From assembly GCA_030065855.1 (NCBI GenBank), contig JASJCT010000005.1, forward strand, positions 121,375 to 185,374: a stretch of 64,000 nucleotides of DNA, given 5' to 3'. Source of the DNA: Myxococcota bacterium (lineage in GTDB: Bacteria > Myxococcota_A > Polyangia > JAAYKL01). The translations under genes and the position numbers were made by a program. Each line of letters begins with the position of its first letter. Positions within the stretch are counted from its first letter, which is position 1. The notes below the pieces were generated by a model. It searched no databases and was not told where the DNA came from. It saw nothing but the letters and a program-made list of their open reading frames with translations. This document shows positions 57,903 through 64,000 of this stretch, piece by piece.

Positions 57903-60900
57903 ATGAAAAATTTTATAAAGCGATACTTGCGCCTCGGCATTCTCCTTTTCGGCCTGTTCCTGGCGGTTTTTTACGGCTCAAAAGCCATCGGCCTGGCCAG
58001 CGATAAGCCCACATTGCCAGCCATCACAGCTGATATGACCTCGGCCGACGCTGCTACAGCCCAGCAGGCCTTTGATCAAGCCCTGACCCGGTGGAACAAC
58101 CAGTTCGCCCGAACGGGATTTTTTGCCCTGGTGGGCGTGTTCCTGGCATTGATGGTGGCTGTGCCCAAAAAGCGCATCTGGATCCCCAAGCTCGTCTTTT
58201 CTACTGGATTGATCAGTCTCATCTTCCATCACCTCCTGGCTGATGGAAAAATCGCGTCGATTTGGGAAAAGGGGTTTACCATCTCCATCTCCTGGATTTT
58301 GCTCGCCTTTGTCGTGAAGGGAACCGGCATGGGGTGCACCATTTGGCGCTTCAAGGTCCTGCTCGAAGGGCAGGGATTTAAGATACCCTTGCGGCACCTG
58401 ATTGAATCCTTTCTCATCGGCCGGTTCATCGGATCGTTTGCCCCTGGCACGTCTGGCTTGGATGGATATCGGGCCTATGATATCTCCCGTTACACGGGCA
58501 AGGTGGCCCGGTCTATATCGGTGATCTTTGTCGAGAAACTCACTGGCTTCTTTGTCCTCGGCACTTTGTTGCTCATCGCCGTACCCCTGGGTCAGGGCCT
58601 ATTTGCCGAAAAACAGGTCAACGCAACCGCACTCATGGTCATGGGGCTCCTGTTCTCAGGCATGATGCTCGCCTCGCTGCTCCTGCTGTTCAAACCCGGT
58701 CTGTTCCGCTTCTTCCTGGACCTGTTCATTCCCGCCCACAGCCCGGTGCGCAAACCCTTTGATAAGGCGATCCGGGCAGTTACTGCCTATGAAAAGCGAA
58801 AGGGCCACCTGGCCAAGGCCGCCCTCATCGGTTTTGGCGTGCACACGTGCACCATTGGCATGTACTTTTGCACATCCCGGGCCATCGGCGTGTTTCCAAA
58901 GAGCGATGACCTTTTCGTCACCGGCGCCCTGATGATAGGCGCCACCGTACTGCCCCTCTCCATTGCGGGCATTGGCATGCGCGAAGGGGTTTTTGCTTTC
59001 TTTCTGGGTCCGATCTCAGCGATCTATGCGTTTGGCGGGTACCTGGTGGGCGAGGTTATCAGTTTGGCTGGCGGGCCTGTGTGGCTGGCCCGGCGAACCG
59101 ACTACTACGAGGTGATCAAGACCCAACGGGAGGCCATCAACGCCGGCTTGGATGAAGCAGATGACGACGACGACATCGAAGGCCAGGAACCAGCTGCTCC
59201 CCCCCCAGGCCCGCTGCCATCTGTTCGACAGTACGGGCTGATCGGGATCGGCGCAGGGCTGCTCGCCGGCCTGGGCGTGGGACTGATCGACGCGGTCAAG
59301 CTGTGGGGCATGTCTGTGGATTATTCCCTGCCCGGCTATGCCGCGCTTGTCTACGGCCTTTTCTTGGGTGCGATTGGCGGTTTTGCCGGAGCCGGGCTTG
59401 CCGTTTGGGGGCGCTTTGTGCAACAGCCCGCTGCGCCGCGCGAGAATGTGGCCACGTTTATCGGGTTGACGCTTTTTTACGTTTTTGTTTTCGCCATTGC
59501 CGCCAAGTTTCTTCACCGAGACGTGTTCGACGAAAAGGCGGGCCTGTTTTCCCTGCGCATGATGGGCAGCCTGGCAGGCGTGGGCAGTGGCTTGCTGATC
59601 GTTTGCCTGGGCCTGGGTATCGCTCTCAGGCGGTTGCTCAGGGGAAAGGGGGCACGGATGTTAAGCTTGCCCGTGAGCGCGGGCATCTACGGCGTGATCA
59701 CCTTGGCCGCAGTAGGGGTCTGGCTCGCGGCTGGTAGGGGGGAGGCACAGGGCGCCCTCGGTCCAAAACCTAAGACCGCCGAGGCCCTGCCCAACATCAT
59801 TCTGGTGATGAACGACACCCATCGCGCAGACCACGTGGGTGCCTATGGGTGCAAAAAAAATCTGACCCCCAACCTGGACGCCTTGGCCGCTGACGGTGTG
59901 GTATTTGAAAACGCCTTTGCCCAAGCCTCCTGGACCCGGCCGTCCGTGGCCACCCTCCTCACCGGGCGCTATCCCTCATCTCACACGGCCATATACAAAA
60001 CATCTATATTGCCCGATGAGGTCACCACCGTGGCCGAAGTGCTGAGCCAGGGAGGATACGAGACCATCGGGCTAGTGACCAATTACAACCTGACCCCGTT
60101 CTTCAATTTTGACCAGGGGTTTGCCGACTACACCTACCTGACGCCCAACCTGCCCCTGTGGTCGACAGATACCCAGTCCAAGCTCTTTCTCATCGAGGTG
60201 ATCAAACAGGTGACCGCGCGCCTGCGCGGGAAAAAAGAAGTGCCAGAAGACTACTACGCAACCGGGGACATTGTCTCTGACAAGGCCCTGGCGCGGCTCG
60301 ATAAACGAGACAAAAGCCGGCCCTTTTTTCTCTTTTTGGCGTACATGGATGTTCACGACCCCTATTTTCGACATCCGTTTGACGGATACGGCATCTCCCA
60401 CCGGGCCAATCCCAACCCGGACGTTTCCATGGCCGAGGAGATGCGCGCGTTATACGAAGGGGAGGTCAAGTTCTGGGACGGGACATTTGGCACATTGATA
60501 GACGGGTTGAAGGCGCGCGGCCTTTACGACGACGCGCTGATTATTGTCACATCAGACCACGGAGAAGAGTTTGCCGAGCACGGTGGCTTCTACCACGGCA
60601 CCACCCTGTACGACGAGCAGTTGAAGGTCATTTTCATCGCAAAGTATCCCCAAAACGCCGGTATTGCCAGCGGTGTCCGGGTTTCCGATTGGATGCGCCT
60701 GATGGATGTCGCACCCCTTATCGTCTCACAGGTTGGACTTGAGATACCCAAGGAATGGCAAGGAATCCCGGTTCCCCAGGGCAAGCGGCCGGTATTTGCC
60801 GAAGAAGACCACCAGGGCAATGTGCTCACTTCCATTCGGTATGTCGAAGCTGGGGAGGAGATCAAGGTGATCCGCGCCAATCCGAATAACCCCCGAGGCC

Positions 60901-61109
60901 TGGAACCAGTTGAGCTGTATCGCACAGATCAGGATCCAGGAGAGACGGAGAACCTGGCCGATGAGCGCAAGGAAACCACCACGCGATCCCTCAATCGCCT
61001 GGACGCACTGGAGACACTCGCCGGCCAGGGCGCAGCCAAAGCAACCCAAAAGGGGCTGTCTCGCGAGGCAACCGAACAGCTCAAGGCCATCGGCTATATC
61101 GCTGAATAA
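57903..61109 (+). CDS. Fusion of lysylphosphatidylglycerol-synthase-TM/flippase-like domain with a sulfatase-like domain
   Basis: The 1068-residue protein has a long membrane part (about residues 8-620, at least 12 helices). The first half shows LAFVVKGTGMGCTIWRFKVLLEGQG, GRFIGSFAPGTSGLDGYRAYDI and LPLSIAGIGMREGVF, the marks of the UPF0104/AglD-MprF-type flippase-like family. A central acidic loop (DEADDDDDIEGQE) follows, then more helices. The periplasmic domain (about 625-1065) belongs to the alkaline phosphatase superfamily: VMNDTHRADHVGAYG, SWTRPSVATLLTG (Thr678 as likely nucleophile), YMDVHDPY, VTSDHGEEFAEHG. So lipid flipping and head-group transfer may be in one chain. GGAGG lies about 13 bases before ATG. 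No co-operonic partner. Confidence 0.83.
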   Translation: MKNFIKRYLRLGILLFGLFLAVFYGSKAIGLASDKPTLPAITADMTSADAATAQQAFDQALTRWNNQFARTGFFALVGVFLALMVAVPKKRIWIPKLVFSTGLISLIFHHLLADGKIASIWEKGFTISISWILLAFVVKGTGMGCTIWRFKVLLEGQGFKIPLRHLIESFLIGRFIGSFAPGTSGLDGYRAYDISRYTGKVARSISVIFVEKLTGFFVLGTLLLIAVPLGQGLFAEKQVNATALMVMGLLFSGMMLASLLLLFKPGLFRFFLDLFIPAHSPVRKPFDKAIRAVTAYEKRKGHLAKAALIGFGVHTCTIGMYFCTSRAIGVFPKSDDLFVTGALMIGATVLPLSIAGIGMREGVFAFFLGPISAIYAFGGYLVGEVISLAGGPVWLARRTDYYEVIKTQREAINAGLDEADDDDDIEGQEPAAPPPGPLPSVRQYGLIGIGAGLLAGLGVGLIDAVKLWGMSVDYSLPGYAALVYGLFLGAIGGFAGAGLAVWGRFVQQPAAPRENVATFIGLTLFYVFVFAIAAKFLHRDVFDEKAGLFSLRMMGSLAGVGSGLLIVCLGLGIALRRLLRGKGARMLSLPVSAGIYGVITLAAVGVWLAAGRGEAQGALGPKPKTAEALPNIILVMNDTHRADHVGAYGCKKNLTPNLDALAADGVVFENAFAQASWTRPSVATLLTGRYPSSHTAIYKTSILPDEVTTVAEVLSQGGYETIGLVTNYNLTPFFNFDQGFADYTYLTPNLPLWSTDTQSKLFLIEVIKQVTARLRGKKEVPEDYYATGDIVSDKALARLDKRDKSRPFFLFLAYMDVHDPYFRHPFDGYGISHRANPNPDVSMAEEMRALYEGEVKFWDGTFGTLIDGLKARGLYDDALIIVTSDHGEEFAEHGGFYHGTTLYDEQLKVIFIAKYPQNAGIASGVRVSDWMRLMDVAPLIVSQVGLEIPKEWQGIPVPQGKRPVFAEEDHQGNVLTSIRYVEAGEEIKVIRANPNNPRGLEPVELYRTDQDPGETENLADERKETTTRSLNRLDALETLAGQGAAKATQKGLSREATEQLKAIGYIAE

Positions 61110-61147
61110 CCTGTCGCACCTCAAGCCCGTCAAAACGCTATTAAATA

Positions 61148-61199
61148 ATTTGTTACAATTATTATATTTTAGACATCTTTTGATCTCATTGTAACAAAT
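61148..61199. repeat. Perfect 12-bp inverted repeat
   Basis: ATTTGTTACAAT (61148-61159) and ATTGTAACAAAT (61188-61199) with a 28-base centre, in the 142-base gap before the next lipoprotein gene. It may be an operator pair; the loop is too long for a usual terminator. Confidence 0.65.
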
Positions 61200-61251
61200 A
61201 CCAAACGCCAATCGATTAGTTATAGACAAGATATCTTTTCAGGAGGCCACT

Positions 61252-62442
61252 ATGTCCAAATACAGACACATTTTTCTTTTATTTTTGATGCTGACACTGG
61301 GCATGCACTTTACAATCGGGTGCTCTGACGAGGACCAAACAGGTGAAGATACCGACTCTGAAAGTGATACCAGTGGAGATACAGATACCGACACTGACAC
61401 TGACACCGATACCGACACTGATACCGATACCGACACTGACACTGACACAGACACCGACACCAACACAGACACCGACACCAACACAGACACCGACACCGGA
61501 ACAGATACTGGCATCGACACCGAGACCAACACGGATACGGAGACTGACACCGACACCGGCACCGGCACCGACACGGAGACTGACACCGACACTGAGATTG
61601 ACACCGACACTGGCACTGACACCGACACTGAGACTGACACCGACACCGACACTGATCCAGTGGATGACCCAGCTCTTGACGGACCACACCAGTATGAATC
61701 GACTGTCGATAATTTAGAGAGCGATCTCTATTCTGAAGGCGAGCTATTCTACCCCATCGATATTGAAGACCCTATGCCCGCGGTTTCCCTCTCAGGTGGC
61801 TACACCAATACCCATCGTCAAATGGAATGGCTGAGTCGCCGCATCGCCTCCCACGGGTTTGTGGTGCTCGCCATTACGCCGAATAACGAATACGCCCTGA
61901 ACCACGACCAGTGGATAGACGCCCACAATGGGGCGCTTCAGAAAATCAAGGACGAAAACGCCCGCCCAGATAGTCCGATTTACGAGAGCATCGACGAGGA
62001 GAGATTGGGCATGGTGGGGTATTCCTATGGGGGCGGGGGTGTTACCTTGGTCGCTGAGGATAATACTCATAGTGTAATTACGGTTATCGGGGTATGTCCG
62101 TATTACGGTGGCAAAGACCTAGGGGAAAATGTCGAAATACCTATCTTCTACATCGCTGGAACAAATGACGTGCTCTCGTGGCCTATTGCGGTAAAGAATA
62201 CATACGACAGAACCCCTGAGACCACATCCAAGCTCTACATCAACTACGATGGGCTCGCCCACATGAACGTTATTTGGCCCGGAGAAGAGTGGACCCCCAA
62301 ACTCAGTACCCACATCATCTCATTCCTTAAACTCTACTTGGCTGGCGATAATGAGGGCTACATGACCTATATTGCCGGTGAGGCATTCGAAAGTCAGACC
62401 CTCGAGGGGTGGTTTTCCGAGACCAATAGCGCTTCTCTCTAA
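61252..62442 (+). CDS. Lipoprotein with long (DT)n linker and polyester-hydrolase-like alpha/beta-hydrolase domain (copy 1)
   Basis: The 396-residue protein has a lipobox (TIGC, Cys24), a ~110-residue Asp-Thr linker, and a ~250-residue alpha/beta hydrolase. The nucleophile elbow is GYSYGGGG (Ser258), preceded by DEERLGMV; the acid is likely in YIAGTNDVLSWP, and the base in YDGLAHMNVI. The GxSxGGGG loop, VVLAITPNN strand and the Asp/His spacing resemble cutinase-like PET/polyester hydrolases and dienelactone hydrolases. It would be on the cell surface, held out by the linker. AGGAGG lies five bases from the ATG. Substrate unknown. The next gene is a close paralogue. Confidence 0.82.
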   Translation: MSKYRHIFLLFLMLTLGMHFTIGCSDEDQTGEDTDSESDTSGDTDTDTDTDTDTDTDTDTDTDTDTDTDTNTDTDTNTDTDTGTDTGIDTETNTDTETDTDTGTGTDTETDTDTEIDTDTGTDTDTETDTDTDTDPVDDPALDGPHQYESTVDNLESDLYSEGELFYPIDIEDPMPAVSLSGGYTNTHRQMEWLSRRIASHGFVVLAITPNNEYALNHDQWIDAHNGALQKIKDENARPDSPIYESIDEERLGMVGYSYGGGGVTLVAEDNTHSVITVIGVCPYYGGKDLGENVEIPIFYIAGTNDVLSWPIAVKNTYDRTPETTSKLYINYDGLAHMNVIWPGEEWTPKLSTHIISFLKLYLAGDNEGYMTYIAGEAFESQTLEGWFSETNSASL

Positions 62443-62461
62443 TGTATAATGTATTTCGAAC

Positions 62462-62481
62462 GGGCGCTTCTCGAAGCGCCC
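62462..62481. repeat. Short GC-rich palindrome
   Basis: GGGCGCTTC-TC-GAAGCGCCC, a perfect 9-bp stem 20 bases after the first hydrolase gene, followed by CTACGACTACG and no T-run. Looks like a REP-type palindrome; it might also end the transcript. Confidence 0.6.
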
Positions 62482-62647
62482 CTACGACTACGACATCTCA
62501 CGATATGCCAGGGTTGAAGCTCCGATAATTTTAATATTTAGAACAAAAATTGTACATTATATCATGTCAGATGGGAAAGCGATATCAAATTGTCAAAACA
62601 ATGCCACTTTTTCAGACAATATGATATATTGTAATCAAGGAGGCCCT

Positions 62648-63742
62648 ATGTTTCAATCTAGAAATGCTACTTTCCTATTGCTGGCGCTAGCGCTCTGGCT
62701 TCACCTGCCGACCGGGTGCGGTGATGCTGATAGATCAGATGACGAGGATACTGATTCAGATGCGGATACAAGCGGCGACACTGATACCGACAGCGACACT
62801 GATGGTAATTCTGACACGGACACAGATACTGATTCTGATACGGACACAGACACAGATACTGATACCGATACGGACACGGACATAGATACAGATACCGATA
62901 TTGACATAGATACCGATATCGACACAGACACCGATTCTGACACTGATACGGATACCGATCCGGTCGATGATCCGTCGGTTGAAGGACCGCATGAATACGA
63001 TTCAACCACCTCTGATATAGCGAGCGACGCTTATAAAGATGGCGAGCTGTTTTACCCCGTTGATATTGACGTACCCATGCCCGCGGTTTCCCTCTCAGCC
63101 GGCTTTACGAACACCCATCCACAAATGGCCTGGATGAGTCGCCACCTCGCCTCCCACGGCTTTGTGGTGCTCGCCGTTACGCCGAATAACAATTTTTCAC
63201 TGAATCACGACCAGTGGATAGACGCCCACAACGGGGCGATTCAGAAAATAAAGGACGAAAATGCGCGCCCAGGAAGTCCGATCTACGAAAAAGTAGACGA
63301 AGAAAGACTGGGCATGGTGGGATATTCCTATGGCGGCGGAGCCATCACCATGATCGCTGAGGACAATGTTCACGACGTTATAGCGGTCGCTACGTTGTGC
63401 TCATATTTCGCTGATCAAGAGATCGGAACCGATGTGGAGATCCCCATCTTATACGCAACAGGCAACAAAGACCTTACAGCACCTTCAGCTAAAATAAAGG
63501 AAACCTATGACCGGACCCCTGAATCCACACCCAAGCTTTTCATCAGCTATGAGGGACTCGGCCATCAGGCGATACCATATCCGGGAGAGGCGTGGCCCCC
63601 AAAACTCAACACCCATGTCGTATCGTTTCTGAAAATCTACCTCGCCGACCACGAGGGATATATGACCTACATCGATGGTGAGGCGTTCCTAAGCCAGACG
63701 CAGTCCGGCTGGTTTTTCGAGACCCACAGCGCCTCCCTCTGA
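62648..63742 (+). CDS. Lipoprotein with (DT)n linker and polyester-hydrolase-like alpha/beta-hydrolase domain (copy 2)
   Basis: Read from ATG 62648 (AAGGAGG five bases upstream) the protein has 364 residues: lipobox (PTGC, Cys25), a ~75-residue linker of SD/TD units, and a hydrolase with GYSYGGGA (Ser227), YATGNKDLTAP (acid) and EGLGHQAIPYPGEAW (base). It is highly similar to the preceding protein after the linker (shared blocks MPAVSLS, TNTHxQMxWxSR, VVLAxTPNN, NHDQWIDAHNGA, KDENARP), and also in DNA, so the pair is a recent tandem duplication. The linker is shorter by about 35 residues, showing that linker length varies freely. Confidence 0.83.
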   Translation: MFQSRNATFLLLALALWLHLPTGCGDADRSDDEDTDSDADTSGDTDTDSDTDGNSDTDTDTDSDTDTDTDTDTDTDTDIDTDTDIDIDTDIDTDTDSDTDTDTDPVDDPSVEGPHEYDSTTSDIASDAYKDGELFYPVDIDVPMPAVSLSAGFTNTHPQMAWMSRHLASHGFVVLAVTPNNNFSLNHDQWIDAHNGAIQKIKDENARPGSPIYEKVDEERLGMVGYSYGGGAITMIAEDNVHDVIAVATLCSYFADQEIGTDVEIPILYATGNKDLTAPSAKIKETYDRTPESTPKLFISYEGLGHQAIPYPGEAWPPKLNTHVVSFLKIYLADHEGYMTYIDGEAFLSQTQSGWFFETHSASL

Positions 63743-63786
63743 ACCTAGAGCAATGTCAAACGAAATTTGTCGGGTGAAAACAGCAA

Positions 63787-63973
63787 GTTCCCCCTTGAAT
63801 AAGGGGGTTAGGGGGATTTTGTCACCTCGCAGTGCAAGCGGACATGTCGAAATCCCCCCAGCCCCCTTTGCCACAATGGCATTCGGTTAAGGGCAAATGT
63901 CGCGATTTTTGCTATTTTTATGCCGGGTAAAGGATCTCCCCCTTGAAAAAGGGGGTTAGGGGGATTTTGACAC
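63787..63973. repeat. CCCCCTTTTT-type dispersed repeats, three copies
   Basis: TTCCCCCTTGAATAAGGGGG with TTAGGGGGATTTTGTC (63787-63824), a partial reversed copy AAATCCCCCCAGCCCCCTTT (63850-63869), and CTCCCCCTTGAAAAAGGGGG with TTAGGGGGATTTTGACAC (63936-63973). Same family as 12136-12175. No gene is seen in the last 258 bases of the window. Confidence 0.8.
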
Positions 63974-64000
63974 GTCCAATCGAATTTTACCTTTGAAAAC

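Noticed and set aside
1..64000. tRNA, rRNA, phage or integrative element
   Set aside because: No cloverleaf, rRNA segment, integrase or phage structural gene could be recognised by eye; a dedicated tRNA scan would be decisive.

Overview
The window looks like a chromosomal segment of a deltaproteobacterial-grade organism (Myxococcota or Desulfobacterota relatives), probably anaerobic; this is inference from gene content. Pointing to that lineage are lipoproteins with long Asp-Thr/Ser-Asp linkers, a MopE-type calcium-motif segment, a Ser/Thr kinase fused to an ATPase and TPR region, Cys-rich secreted proteins and type IV pilins. The four-subunit 2-oxoacid:ferredoxin oxidoreductase and the two-subunit Fe-S fumarase point to anaerobic carbon metabolism. 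No rRNA, tRNA, transposase, phage gene or CRISPR array was seen.

Layout. 1-2.0 kb: two tandem pilins and a membrane-anchored repeat protein. 2.0-4.3 kb: a glutamine synthetase-family gene flanked by two copies of a ~200-bp MITE-like element, then a Cys-rich small lipoprotein. 4.6-8.5 kb (minus): an acidic lipoprotein and a compact unit of an eight-fold zinc-ribbon protein, RecN and a cyclic-nucleotide-binding protein. 8.6-16.2 kb: an orphan histidine kinase, a lipoprotein, two AAA/DUF4143 ATPases with predicted leaderless promoters, and a Ski2-like helicase. 16.3-22.4 kb (minus): GlmU, a lipoprotein, a CDP-alcohol phosphatidyltransferase, a large outer-membrane protein and an S/T-D repeat protein. 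22.6-26.1 kb: Lon and RapZ. 26.1-28.1 kb (minus): two D-T-rich exported proteins bracketing a 61-codon gene with an in-frame UGA followed by a SECIS-like hairpin. 28.3-40.3 kb: an alkaline-phosphatase-superfamily enzyme, glycosyltransferase/methyltransferase pair, a 33-cysteine protein, a hybrid histidine kinase, a HEAT-type membrane protein with a TerB-like neighbour and a C45-type acyltransferase lipoprotein. 40.4-46.7 kb (minus): a 1412-residue Ser/Thr kinase, ThiE and an MFS permease. 47-54.8 kb: an FG-GAP lipoprotein, korDABC (minus) and the fumarase pair. 54.8-57.6 kb (minus): a BlaI/M56 system and a NYN-domain protein. 57.9-63.7 kb: a flippase-phosphatase fusion and two tandem PET-hydrolase-like lipoproteins.

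The strongest candidate for something undescribed locally is the putative small selenoprotein at 27527-27712: the UGA sits between two CxxC motifs, and nine bases later an 8-bp perfect stem with a GGU loop begins, which fits the bacterial SECIS rule. Next are the zinc-ribbon/RecN unit and the family of variable-linker lipoproteins. Two unrelated GC-rich dispersed repeat families occupy many intergenic regions, and in at least three places a repeat sits at the 5' edge of a gene and confuses start choice.
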